Shown here: positions 53,120 to 61,496 of the stretch, piece after piece
How positions within the stretch are numbered: the first letter of the stretch is position 1
Layout: every line of letters starts with the position of its first letter
Origin: Weissella ceti
GTDB lineage: Bacteria > Bacillota > Bacilli > Lactobacillales > Lactobacillaceae
DNA length: 64,000 nt
Direction: 5' to 3'
Assembly: GCF_018394055.1 (NCBI RefSeq)
Contig: NZ_CP074441.1
Coordinates: 620,001 to 684,000, forward strand
Translations under genes and position numbers: made by a program
The notes under the pieces: model-generated
Told to the model about the DNA's origin: nothing
Database searches by the model: none
What the model saw: the letters and a program-made list of their open reading frames with translations, nothing else

Positions 53120-54010
53120 TTAAAAGTGGATGATTCCAGCGATATCATTGTTTACCCAAACAGTACGTTCGTGGAAAGGCTTTCCAGCAAAGTTTCCTTC
53201 TGCCATTTGGAATGAACCATCAGCATTAACTGAAGTAATGTAACCAACGTGACCGAACCCTGCATACCAACCTTGTGACTTAAATGATACAACTGATCCT
53301 ACTCGAGGTGTCATTGAAACATTAACGCCACGGGCTTGTGCGTTAGCCGCCCATGATTCAGCATTTCCAAGGAATTGGAATTGTGAAACATTGACACCAC
53401 GTTCAGCCAAGATGTTCGCAACGAATGAAGTACATTGCGCTGCTGGGTAGCTGTAACCACCATTGTAGAATCCATTGATTCCAGCTTGGCGAACATTAAC
53501 TGACTTCACTTGCGTGTTAGCATCGTTAGTTGTTTGCTTCTTTGGCGCAGCTGGCTTATCTTGCTTTTGAGTTGTTTCTGGCTTTGTAGTAGGTGTTCCC
53601 ACAGATCCACTCAAAGCTGACTTCTTAAACCAAACAGGTTCTCCAGCCATTGTTAGGCTCAAGTTATCACCTTCACTGTAACGAATATCGTAGTTTCCAT
53701 TTGAGAAAGTGAAGTGTGACCCTTCAGTAAGAGTTTGCTTTTCACTACGGTTTCCATTCGCATCCGTAACAGTCAATGGATCAACTGGAATCCAGTTATT
53801 GTAGTCAATTGTTGGGATAGCTAGTGGGTTCGCAACGACGTACCACTTACCCATGTGTTGTACTAGACGATCAACCTTGTATACACCTTCAACGTTCATT
53901 GAAGAAGTGTTAGCAGATGCTTCATCAGCAGTTCCCATTGTTGCTAAAGTTGTTGCCCCTACCATAGTAGCTAACATTGCTACCGTCTTTTGTCCCTTTG
54001 TAGTAATCAT
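53120..54010 (-). CDS. Secreted CHAP-domain peptidoglycan hydrolase
   Basis: This 296-residue exported protein has a signal peptide at 1-34 (ending EASAN). Residues 40-130 form a beta-rich region with a repeated aromatic pattern, similar to SH3-like or surface-layer repeat domains. A Thr/Gln/Lys linker follows. Residues 175-296 form a CHAP domain with the catalytic Cys in AAQCTSFVANIL and the His in GFGHVGYI, plus MAEGNFAG. Such proteins act as amidases or endopeptidases during cell separation. A WalR-like site lies in the upstream region. Confidence 0.88.
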   Translation of the reverse strand: MITTKGQKTVAMLATMVGATTLATMGTADEASANTSSMNVEGVYKVDRLVQHMGKWYVVANPLAIPTIDYNNWIPVDPLTVTDANGNRSEKQTLTEGSHFTFSNGNYDIRYSEGDNLSLTMAGEPVWFKKSALSGSVGTPTTKPETTQKQDKPAAPKKQTTNDANTQVKSVNVRQAGINGFYNGGYSYPAAQCTSFVANILAERGVNVSQFQFLGNAESWAANAQARGVNVSMTPRVGSVVSFKSQGWYAGFGHVGYITSVNADGSFQMAEGNFAGKPFHERTVWVNNDIAGIIHF

Positions 54011-54066
54011 CGTGTTTCCCCTTAAATATCTATCTCTTAATATGTCTTTAACTATACATAAAGTTC

Positions 54067-54083
54067 TTTACGATTTCTTAACA
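54067..54083 (-). promoter_or_regulatory. WalR-box candidate upstream of the CHAP hydrolase
   Basis: On the minus strand TGTTAA-GAAAT-CGTAAA differs by one base from the WalR consensus of two TGTWAH hexamers 5 bases apart. WalRK controls CHAP hydrolases in other Firmicutes. The rest of the region up to 54342 has no gene. Confidence 0.45.
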
Positions 54084-54342
54084 TTTATTAATCTTTATGA
54101 CTACAATTTAGAAAACCTTAATATTTAAGTTTTTTCACAAAACAAAAAACCAATATTAAACATAAGTTAAACAAAAAGCTTAACGCAAGCTTTAACGAGC
54201 TTTATTATCGACTATACCAATTCAAAATAATTCAGCCGCCACTCCTTAAATGTTACGAAAACATTACAAAACAAGCGTTTAATGTCTTTTTCTCGTTAAA
54301 AAAAGACATTAATTTGCATTAATGTCTTAAGAAATTCTTTAC

Positions 54343-55167
54343 TTAATTAATATTTAACTTTTGAATAATTGTATCCAATACACCATCATGATTATTGTCC
54401 GAAACAGCATTTTCAAACTCATTAATTAAACGTTGTTCACCGTTCGGCATTGAAATTGGCATGCCAACAAACTTAAGCATTTCGTAATCATTCATACCAT
54501 CTCCAAAAGCCATGACTTCTTCAGGTTGAACATTAAAAGCATCCAACAAATATGTTAGTCCAGTGGCTTTATCAACATCTGCAGGAATAACATCAACAGA
54601 TCCATATCCTGATGTCGTTGCACGCAAACGACCTTCAAATTTATTATTGAAAACCGCAATCAAACGATCCGCTTCTTCAGGAAGACAGTCAAACGTAATT
54701 TTATTAATACGATCATGCTCAAAATCAGCCAATGCCTTAACAAATTTTAGATTTGGTAAGTATGATTCAAACAATGGAAAGCGTTCCCCTACTCCAATGA
54801 AATCTTCATGCATGTAGTTATCTTCTTCACCAGTGTAGACGATTCCTGCACGCCAAGTGATGTTTTCACTTAACAATGTTTTAGTGATATCTTCAATATC
54901 GCTTGTCTCTAATACAGACTTACGATATTGCTTTTGATCAGCATCAATGACAACCCCACCGTTATTAATAACGTAATCATAACGCCCATAAAAATCGGCA
55001 AAAACACGATCAACAACTCGCTTATCGTTTCCAGTCGCAATGACAAATCGCATGTTATGCGCTTCAAAGTAATCCAAGACACGATCGAACTTCTCTTTGT
55101 TAATGTTTTTTTGATCATCAAAGAATGTACCATCTAGGTCTGTTGCAACCATTTTAATTTCTGGCAT
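54343..55167 (-). CDS. Cof-type HAD-superfamily hydrolase
   Basis: This is a 274-residue C2-cap HAD phosphatase. Motif I is DLDGTFFDD near residue 10, the Thr motif is FVIATGN near residue 42, and motif III/IV is DKATGLTYLL...VMAFGDGMNDYEML near residues 200-230. These enzymes dephosphorylate sugar phosphates, FMN or similar compounds; the substrate cannot be read. Upstream GAGGAG fits the start. Confidence 0.88.
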   Translation of the reverse strand: MPEIKMVATDLDGTFFDDQKNINKEKFDRVLDYFEAHNMRFVIATGNDKRVVDRVFADFYGRYDYVINNGGVVIDADQKQYRKSVLETSDIEDITKTLLSENITWRAGIVYTGEEDNYMHEDFIGVGERFPLFESYLPNLKFVKALADFEHDRINKITFDCLPEEADRLIAVFNNKFEGRLRATTSGYGSVDVIPADVDKATGLTYLLDAFNVQPEEVMAFGDGMNDYEMLKFVGMPISMPNGEQRLINEFENAVSDNNHDGVLDTIIQKLNIN

Positions 55168-55255
55168 ATTTAACTCCTCATCTCATAACGTAATTGACTA
55201 AAAGTATAACATACCTAAATCAGCATAAAAAAACCTAATATTTAAAGATAAACAA

Positions 55256-55287
55256 AAAACAGCAACTAAAAAGTCGCTGTTCCTAAT
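55256..55287 (-). terminator. Terminator of the GGDEF gene
   Basis: AACAGCAACT pairs with AGTCGCTGTT (one mismatch), with a T-run on the minus strand. Confidence 0.75.
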
Positions 55288-55291
55288 TTTA

Positions 55292-56389
55292 TTAAGTTGT
55301 TTCGTCAAAATAAATACCGTTCTTTTGACCGTTTTTAACATGATATAGCGCTTGATCCGCCGCATTAAATGCTTTGCTCAAGTTATGATCATACAAACGA
55401 TTGTCACTCACTCCAGCTGAAACCGTCACATTCAAATGACACACTTCTTGTCCGCGATATTGAATCGTACTACGAATGACATCGAACAAAGTTCGCAAAT
55501 ATGTCTTACTCATTGGAGACTCAGAATCCATAGACATAGCTACAATAATTTCGTCCCCACCAAATCTAAAAATTTGCTGATTTTTGACATGCGATTGATT
55601 ATTGAGCACATCGCGCAACATGCGAACAACCATCTTCAACACTTCATTTCCCACCACATGTCCATGCAAATCATTAATTGCCTTAAATTGATCAATATCA
55701 ACAACCATCATAATGATGTTTTCTTCTTGTGCAGGCCCTGACAAAAACTCATTAAACGCACGATAATTTTGAATTTCAGTTAATTCATCTGTATACATAA
55801 CCTCTTCTTGAAAGAGAGCATTCTTTTTCGTATAGTGTGCTAAACCTGCAATGTACAAGCCAAACATCGTATACACAACAATAATGAATAAAATATTATT
55901 GATTGTTGTCATGTGTGGTAAAAAGAACATCAATTCCATGATTTCTAAACTCATAAATGCCACTGTCAAGAACGTAATTTGCCATTTCAAGCGTGTAAAT
56001 TGACCACTAACCCAACAAATCACATTAATGATAAGCCACAAACCAAGCAATAATTCAATCGAATGATCAACTGTCCATCCACGATAAAACCATAACGCAA
56101 ACGCGAGAACCGTTGGTGTGACAATCGACAACCCCTTACTTGCACTTTTGTTCATAGTTGAGACTAATGCAATCATGATTGGCATATAGACAAAGAAAAT
56201 AAATCCTATCATATGAAAAGTTAAAATCAAAATAATATAAACAAAACTTGTTGCAAAAATGATCTCAATTATACGTCGTACACGCATCGAGACAAATCGT
56301 GTATTTAATTGCGTCACAAAAAATATAGACATACTCATACTGAGTATGAAAAACAATATTAAAATCCCGTTAGCAATAGCTCTAAGCAT
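55292..56389 (-). CDS. Membrane GGDEF protein (putative diguanylate cyclase)
   Basis: This is a 365-residue protein. Six or so membrane segments (residues 5-195) form a sensor-like region. A GGDEF domain follows (about 205-360) with ELTEIQNYRAFNEFL, DIDQFKAINDLHGHVVGNEVL and the intact active-site loop RFGGDEI near residue 275, then VSAGVS. It should make c-di-GMP if active. The RxxD inhibitory site expected five residues before the GGDEI loop is absent. No EAL or PilZ partner is seen in the window. GGDEF proteins are rare in most lactic acid bacteria. Confidence 0.87.
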   Translation of the reverse strand: MLRAIANGILILFFILSMSMSIFFVTQLNTRFVSMRVRRIIEIIFATSFVYIILILTFHMIGFIFFVYMPIMIALVSTMNKSASKGLSIVTPTVLAFALWFYRGWTVDHSIELLLGLWLIINVICWVSGQFTRLKWQITFLTVAFMSLEIMELMFFLPHMTTINNILFIIVVYTMFGLYIAGLAHYTKKNALFQEEVMYTDELTEIQNYRAFNEFLSGPAQEENIIMMVVDIDQFKAINDLHGHVVGNEVLKMVVRMLRDVLNNQSHVKNQQIFRFGGDEIIVAMSMDSESPMSKTYLRTLFDVIRSTIQYRGQEVCHLNVTVSAGVSDNRLYDHNLSKAFNAADQALYHVKNGQKNGIYFDETT

Positions 56390-56494
56390 TCCACCTACCT
56401 CATTATGTAAAAAAACGCCTAAAGGCGCTTAAAAATTAATACGTTACCCTCCCAAGCGTTTAACGTTCCCTATTTTTACCCCTTCAATGTGCAC

Positions 56495-57403
56495 TTAATC
56501 TAAGTCAAATACACCATGTCGCTTAGCAATTGTTAGAATTCGCGTCACAAATCCCATCCCTTTAGCAGTCAATTGCATACTCTCTAGTGGTTCTGCACCA
56601 TACATGATGCCCGTCATTGCTCCTAACAAGGGTAGCATACGTTGTGGCGCACCTTTTAATTCTGAGGCTAAATGCAATGCACTAAACTTATCACTAGTAT
56701 TTAATAATACCCATAAAGTTGCCTCTAACGTGTCAACCACATCAGCACTAGCTGTAATGTCATTAACAGATAAACTCTTAAAATCCGGTGTATTTAATGT
56801 ATCAAACGCACCTAAGTCAGCTGCAAAAATTGGATGCTTAGCATAGTATTCAAAGGCCGAACTCATCGCTTCATCTAATGCAACTTCTAACGTTTCACCA
56901 CTTAACAATTGGTTGACAATCATCGCATACAAACCAACTGCCATTAACGTACGAGGCGTATTATGTGTCACTCCACAAATTTGATGTAAGATTAACATTG
57001 CCGGATCTTTCGTCACAAAATCTTGACCATATTCTGAACGCAAATAAAGCACTACAGGTGTGATACGTAGTAATGCGCCATTTTCAGAATCCTCTGGCGC
57101 TAGACTACCTGATGAAAATGGATCCCGATTATCTAAATAGTGTAAGATTGCTTGTTCCGTGATACGACCTGGAACTTGTTTCTTCCGTAGAGCAGTATAA
57201 TCCGCATGTAGGTACCAATATGTAAACTGATCCATCAAGGCTGCTAAGTTGTACCCACGAGACAAACTACTGATTGTGGCCAGCGTTAAAGAACCAGCTG
57301 CACGCCAATCAGCTTGTGGTTGTCCTTCTAATTCTTGAACAAGCAAATCTGCTTGTAATATACCCAAAGTAATATTATCTAAGTCATTACGCGTTGATAT
57401 CAT
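56495..57403 (-). CDS. ADP-ribosylglycohydrolase-family protein lacking metal ligands
   Basis: The protein is 302 residues from the ATG at 57403 (GAGGAG upstream). The helical pattern follows the ADP-ribosylglycohydrolase/DraG family: GILQADLLVQEL at the start, GSLTLATISSL, DSENGALLRITPVVLYL near residue 115, ICGVTHNTP near residue 145, and LLGAMTGIMYGAE near residue 260. The acidic metal-binding motifs are gone: the TDDT-like place near residue 40 reads WRAAGSLTL and the late GGDTD-like place reads LKGAPQRML. It is probably not a hydrolase and may bind a ligand or nucleotide instead. The gene is transcribed alone. Confidence 0.75.
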   Translation of the reverse strand: MISTRNDLDNITLGILQADLLVQELEGQPQADWRAAGSLTLATISSLSRGYNLAALMDQFTYWYLHADYTALRKKQVPGRITEQAILHYLDNRDPFSSGSLAPEDSENGALLRITPVVLYLRSEYGQDFVTKDPAMLILHQICGVTHNTPRTLMAVGLYAMIVNQLLSGETLEVALDEAMSSAFEYYAKHPIFAADLGAFDTLNTPDFKSLSVNDITASADVVDTLEATLWVLLNTSDKFSALHLASELKGAPQRMLPLLGAMTGIMYGAEPLESMQLTAKGMGFVTRILTIAKRHGVFDLD

Positions 57404-57454
57404 GCTTGCTCTCCTCAACTCTTATTAAAAAATTTTAACATGAATTTCTAGTCA

Positions 57455-57483
57455 TTGGCAAATCACCCGACATTGGCTATAAT
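57455..57483 (+). promoter_or_regulatory. Promoter of the DUF2507 gene
   Basis: TTGGCA, 17 bases and TATAAT, about 34 nt before the ATG at 57517. TAGGAGA precedes the start. Confidence 0.75.
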
Positions 57484-57516
57484 TTTAATTATTGAAAGAT
57501 ATAGATTAGGAGACAA

Positions 57517-57945
57517 ATGGATACAATGGTTAACTCAGAAAACGCTGCATTCCCCCTTGAGGTCTTACGTGACCGTTTATTACCCAACTTGTTTCAAGAA
57601 AACGAATCAGAAATCTCTTACTGGGCTGGAAAAAGCCTTGCGCAAACAGAAACATTTTCCAGCGATGCGCAAATTATTGAATTCTTCGCTGCAGCTGGAT
57701 TTGGTGAATTAGAGGCCCTAAAAACTACTACTACACATGCCGATTGGCGCCTATCTGGTCCAATCGTCACAGCTCGTGCTATCGATGGTCGCGAAGCATC
57801 ATTTAGTTTGGAAGCCGGCTTCTTGGCCCAAGCGATGGAAATGGTGTTAAACCGATCAGTTGAAGTTACCAGTGAACTAAGCCGTAAAAAAGACTATGTT
57901 AAGCTAACTGTCCTAATTGGTCTACCAGACGACGAATTAGTATAA
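57517..57945 (+). CDS. YslB-like DUF2507 protein
   Basis: This is a 142-residue soluble protein. The N-terminal LEVLRDRLLPNLF...ISYWAGKSLA pattern and the later AGFGELEAL and EAGFLAQAMEMVLNRSVEV match the YslB/DUF2507 family, related to V4R/heme-NO-like folds. Function is unknown. In Bacillales and Lactobacillales it often neighbours racE, uvr or yslB loci. Confidence 0.8.
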   Translation: MDTMVNSENAAFPLEVLRDRLLPNLFQENESEISYWAGKSLAQTETFSSDAQIIEFFAAAGFGELEALKTTTTHADWRLSGPIVTARAIDGREASFSLEAGFLAQAMEMVLNRSVEVTSELSRKKDYVKLTVLIGLPDDELV

Positions 57946-57965
57946 AGTAAATAATATGATTAACT

Positions 57966-57998
57966 CACTACCACAATCGTTAGTAGTGGGTTTTTCTT
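57966..57998 (+). terminator. Terminator of the DUF2507 gene
   Basis: CACTAC pairs with GTAGTG, followed by GGTTTTTCTTTT. A second, bidirectional hairpin lies directly behind it. Confidence 0.7.
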
Positions 57999-58006
57999 TT
58001 GTTCGC

Positions 58007-58046
58007 AAAAAGAGCCATGATTAGCAATTTAATCATGACTCTTTTT
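58007..58046. terminator. Bidirectional terminator between DUF2507 gene and trmB
   Basis: AAAAAGAGCCATGATT pairs with AATCATGACTCTTTTT (one mismatch). It serves the trmB-ecsBA unit on the minus strand. Confidence 0.85.
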
Positions 58047-58060
58047 GCGACAACTAAGGA

Positions 58061-58732
58061 TTACTTAGCTGACTTAAAAGCTCCTTGGAACTTGTAGATT
58101 GGGAATCCACGTTCTGAGAACTTTTGTTCATATTCAGTTTCAACGTTGTCTACCATCTTATCTGCATCTGCGTGCAAGTCCAATGAAATACCACCCGGTA
58201 GGAAAGTAATGCCGTATTGCGCAAATGAGAACAATGAGTATTCAAACAAACCACGGTTGTCAGTCTTGAATTCTAGTTCTCCACCATCTGGCAAGATGTT
58301 TTCGTAACCTTCAAGGAATGACTTGTAAGTCAAACGACGTGTTTCGTGACGTGACTTTGGCCATGGATCTGAGAAGTTCAAGAAGACCTTAGCAACTTCA
58401 CCCTTTTCAAAGTATGTGTCAACTCCGGCACCATCACCGTAGATGAACTTCAAGTTAGGTAGTTCGGCTTCATCTTCATCTGCCTTACGGGCCGCAACAG
58501 CAACCGCAGATTCTTGAATTTCCATTCCGATAAAGTTAATTTCTGGGTACTTCTTAGCCATCCCCACGATAAATTGACCCTTACCAGTTCCAACTTCGAT
58601 GTGAATAGGTTGTTCCTTAGCAAACAAGCCTGCCCACTTCCCCTTCATATCTGTTGCTCGCTTTTGTGTTACCACTAGATCAGCATGGTCATCAATCCAT
58701 GGTCCAGCCCACATTTTCTTTCGTAAACGCAC
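58061..58732 (-). CDS. trmB: tRNA (guanine-N7)-methyltransferase
   Basis: This is a 223-residue SAM enzyme that starts with GTG (AAAGGAG 8 nt upstream, overlapping the ecsB stop). Motifs are HIEVGTGKGQFI near residue 47, NFIGMEIQESA, and FLNFSDPWPKSRHETRRLT near residue 118. It methylates G46 of tRNA. It ends the ecsA-ecsB-trmB operon. Confidence 0.93.
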   Translation of the reverse strand: MRLRKKMWAGPWIDDHADLVVTQKRATDMKGKWAGLFAKEQPIHIEVGTGKGQFIVGMAKKYPEINFIGMEIQESAVAVAARKADEDEAELPNLKFIYGDGAGVDTYFEKGEVAKVFLNFSDPWPKSRHETRRLTYKSFLEGYENILPDGGELEFKTDNRGLFEYSLFSFAQYGITFLPGGISLDLHADADKMVDNVETEYEQKFSERGFPIYKFQGAFKSAK

Positions 58733-58736
58733 GTGT

Positions 58737-59816
58737 TTATCTCCTTTTGAACATGTTTTCCGCTTTGCGGTCTGAGTATAAGAATACCAAAGCTATGGCC
58801 CACAAAACAAGACCAAATTCAATCATTAAGATTGATTTTATTGTTAGACCAGCGATTAAGCCCATCATCAACCACAAAAATAGCATCATCCCCATTAATG
58901 GTCCTGCCACTTGGTGAAAAGCACGCTGTCGTTGTTGCATTGTTACGGGAATTAAATGATCAAAGACGCGTTGTTGGTAGGCCAACATAATTGGCAAGAT
59001 TTGGATTAAGAAGACATACATTAATCCCATCAATGTCCCTATTAACAACCATCCTTGCAGTGTTACAAGTAACACACCACCCAAAACCGTCATCGTGCCC
59101 CATAATTGGAGATAATCATTCGTACGGAAAAAACTTGTAATGTAGAGTGCTGTTAATCCGCGCCCATTTGGCCAATGCCTAATCATCCAATCTGACCAAC
59201 GATTTGGTTTCACAGTTGCCTTTTGTTCTGGGATATCCACGAACCAACTAAAGACATGAACAATCTTTTGAACACGCTTTGTCTCTAAACTTGCAATGCG
59301 ACGCCAATTTAACAAATCAGACTCTGTATACTGTTCAAAACGTCCAGCTCGAACATATAACCAAGTCATATTGGCCAGTGCTAAAGCAACACTACCAATT
59401 ACGACACTTATCAACCAGCCAATATGCATGTGCAATTGTAGCCACACGACCGGAAACAACACTAACAAAATAATTAATTGGATAACCGTACGGATAGCTA
59501 AACTATACATCAAACCGAAATAACGTAATTGACGAAGGTCGCCTTCATTGCCTAAGAAATAAATGGCGTCTTCTTCCTTAACAAAGGTCGCTGGGCGGCT
59601 TAAGATCATCCCCGTTAATAACGTAAGGCCAGTAATCACGAATTGATTAAGCAATGTCACTTGCATTGAACTTAAGAATTTTTGATAACTAACTAATCCC
59701 GCCCCCATCAAGAATATCAGCGCCAGAATAGCGTGATCGTTAAATACATAGCGTAAATATTTAGAAAATTGTTGCCATTGACGTTGCCAACGTTCTTTAA
59801 ATAACTTGCCTGCCAT
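58737..59816 (-). CDS. ecsB: ABC transporter permease EcsB
   Basis: This is a 359-residue membrane protein with eight or more segments. The N-terminal LFKERWQRQWQQFSKYLRYVFNDH and the central WLxxR(A)GRFEQYTE region match EcsB. It pairs with EcsA, whose stop overlaps its ATG by one base. Ecs affects secretion, competence and protease function in Bacillus; the transported substrate has not been settled. Confidence 0.88.
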   Translation of the reverse strand: MAGKLFKERWQRQWQQFSKYLRYVFNDHAILALIFLMGAGLVSYQKFLSSMQVTLLNQFVITGLTLLTGMILSRPATFVKEEDAIYFLGNEGDLRQLRYFGLMYSLAIRTVIQLIILLVLFPVVWLQLHMHIGWLISVVIGSVALALANMTWLYVRAGRFEQYTESDLLNWRRIASLETKRVQKIVHVFSWFVDIPEQKATVKPNRWSDWMIRHWPNGRGLTALYITSFFRTNDYLQLWGTMTVLGGVLLVTLQGWLLIGTLMGLMYVFLIQILPIMLAYQQRVFDHLIPVTMQQRQRAFHQVAGPLMGMMLFLWLMMGLIAGLTIKSILMIEFGLVLWAIALVFLYSDRKAENMFKRR

Positions 59817-60499
59817 TAGCGTGCCTCACGTGGATCGACATAATCGACTAGCTTACCGTGACTTGTGACTTGTCCGTGTTCCAGATAAACAAAGTTGTCC
59901 GCCAATTCTGCTAATTTTTCAACCATGTGTGTTGTAACGAGAATACTTGCGCCAGTTGCCTTTTTTTCTGCCATCAAGGCTAATAAATGGTCAACCGCCA
60001 CAACATCTAACCCCAAAAAAGGCTCATCAATGATGTACAACTTAGCATCTAGTGTAAAAGCCATCACAATCATCAACTTTTGCCGCATCCCCTTAGAGAA
60101 ATGCGTTGGATACCATTGTTCTTTATTATCTAAGCGGAACAGATGCAATAATTCCTTCGCTCGCATCCATGCGCTGTCATTGTCCAAACCATACGTATCA
60201 ATCATTAATTGAATGTGTTGTTGCACGGTTAGTTCAGGATAAATAACGGGTTGTTCAGGAATATAGGCAATTTGCTTCTTGTAAGCAATTGGATCTTCAG
60301 TTAAAGTCACACCATTCAACGTAATTTGACCACGAGTCGGTGCCAATAAGCCAATTAAATGATTAATTGTCGTTGATTTCCCAGAACCATTAAGCCCAAT
60401 CAAAGCCATGACTTCCCCAGATGCAATTTCAAAAGACACATCTTGTAAGACATTTTGTTGGCCATAACCACCAGACAAGTTTGATACTACGAGACTCAT
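59816..60499 (-). CDS. ecsA: ABC transporter ATP-binding protein EcsA
   Basis: The protein is 227 residues from the ATG at 60499 (GAGGAT upstream; the frame opens at 60511). Walker A is GLNGSGKSTT near residue 37, the signature motif is the unusual FSKGMRQKLM near residue 135, Walker B is LYIIDEPFLGLD, and TTHMVEK carries the switch His. It is the first gene of ecsA-ecsB-trmB and divergent from hit, the conserved Firmicutes order. Confidence 0.92.
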   Translation of the reverse strand: MSLVVSNLSGGYGQQNVLQDVSFEIASGEVMALIGLNGSGKSTTINHLIGLLAPTRGQITLNGVTLTEDPIAYKKQIAYIPEQPVIYPELTVQQHIQLMIDTYGLDNDSAWMRAKELLHLFRLDNKEQWYPTHFSKGMRQKLMIVMAFTLDAKLYIIDEPFLGLDVVAVDHLLALMAEKKATGASILVTTHMVEKLAELADNFVYLEHGQVTSHGKLVDYVDPREAR

Positions 60500-60564
60500 A
60501 TCTATCCTCACTTTTCATCGTTGTTTATATTTCTATTTTACACTAATTCAAATCGCTTCGGTTT

Positions 60565-60593
60565 TTGGTTTTACTGCGTGATTCCTGTATAAT
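60565..60593 (+). promoter_or_regulatory. Promoter of hit
   Basis: TTGGTT, a 17-base spacer and TATAAT, 38 nt before the ATG. GAGGGAGA precedes the start. Confidence 0.75.
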
Positions 60594-60631
60594 TAGCATT
60601 AACATTATAGTTGATGAGGGAGAACTGATTT

Positions 60632-61060
60632 ATGCAAACTGAAGCTGATATTTTTGATTTGATTGTCCAAGGTGAAATTCCTAGCTACAAGGTCTACGAA
60701 GATGAAGACGTTCTTGCTTTCTTGGACTTGAGCCAAGCTACACCAGGCCACACTTTGTTGATTCCAAAGCAACACGTGGCCGATATCTATGGTTACGATG
60801 CTGACTTAGCAGCCCGTGTGTTGACTAAGATTCCAGTTGTCTCACGTGCTATCCGTGACAGCGACCCATCAATCATTGGTTTGAATGTTTTGATGAATAA
60901 TGGAGCCCCTGCTGGGCAAAGCGTCTTCCACTCACACGTTCATTTGATTCCACGTTACGAAAACGATGGTCTAAACCTACCAGCTGACGTTGAAGCACAC
61001 GAAACAACGCCTGAAATTTACAAGGAACGTGCCGCTAAGATTGCCAAGCAATTTAACTAA
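60632..61060 (+). CDS. hit: HIT-family hydrolase
   Basis: This is a 142-residue histidine-triad protein of the Hint/HinT type. The triad HSHVHLIPR lies near residue 96, with a DIFDLIVQGEIPSYKVYED start and TPGHTLLIPKQH in the middle. It probably hydrolyses purine nucleoside phosphoramidates and AMP-lysine-like compounds. It heads a two-gene unit and is divergent from ecsA. Confidence 0.92.
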   Translation: MQTEADIFDLIVQGEIPSYKVYEDEDVLAFLDLSQATPGHTLLIPKQHVADIYGYDADLAARVLTKIPVVSRAIRDSDPSIIGLNVLMNNGAPAGQSVFHSHVHLIPRYENDGLNLPADVEAHETTPEIYKERAAKIAKQFN

Positions 61061-61073
61061 TTAGGAGGTCAGT

Positions 61074-61361
61074 ATGCGATTTTTCTCTAACTTATTCAAA
61101 GGTGCTATTGCCCGTTTTAAGGCATGGCGTAATCAAGTCACTCACCTACAGTTATCAGTTAAGAAGTTGAACAAGGCAACTGCTGATCTAAAAGCTTCTC
61201 TACCTACTGTAGAAGAATTCGCGCAAGATATGGAACGTAGTTCACGTAAGTTAAATTACAAAAACAAGCCCCATCTTGATCGCATTGAAGATGCTAATGC
61301 ACGTATCCAAGCTAACTTGGCACAAATCCAAAACATCTTGAGTCGTCAAAAGACAAAGTAA
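61074..61361 (+). CDS. Small coiled-coil protein downstream of hit
   Basis: This is a 95-residue basic helical protein, 13 nt after hit with AGGAGG before the ATG. A short amphipathic N-terminus (MRFFSNLFKGAIARFKAWR) is followed by coiled-coil-like segments (LSVKKLNKATADLKASL, IQANLAQIQNILSRQ). It resembles small YtxH-like or hypothetical proteins often found next to hit, but I cannot assign a family firmly. Confidence 0.7.
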   Translation: MRFFSNLFKGAIARFKAWRNQVTHLQLSVKKLNKATADLKASLPTVEEFAQDMERSSRKLNYKNKPHLDRIEDANARIQANLAQIQNILSRQKTK

Positions 61362-61369
61362 ACCATATA

Positions 61370-61432
61370 AAAAGCACGAACCATTCTATGACCTTCCGAC
61401 TTACTGAAGGCTTGAATCGTTCGTGCTTTTTA
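61370..61432. terminator. Bidirectional terminator between hit unit and uvrB
   Basis: AAAAAGCACGAA pairs with TTCGTGCTTTTT. A second inner stem CCTTC/GAAGG forms the top. Confidence 0.85.
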
Positions 61433-61496
61433 ATTTGGTATTTAGTTTATTCGCCCATCACGACGAACACACTATTCGCTTCTATCACTAAAGAGC

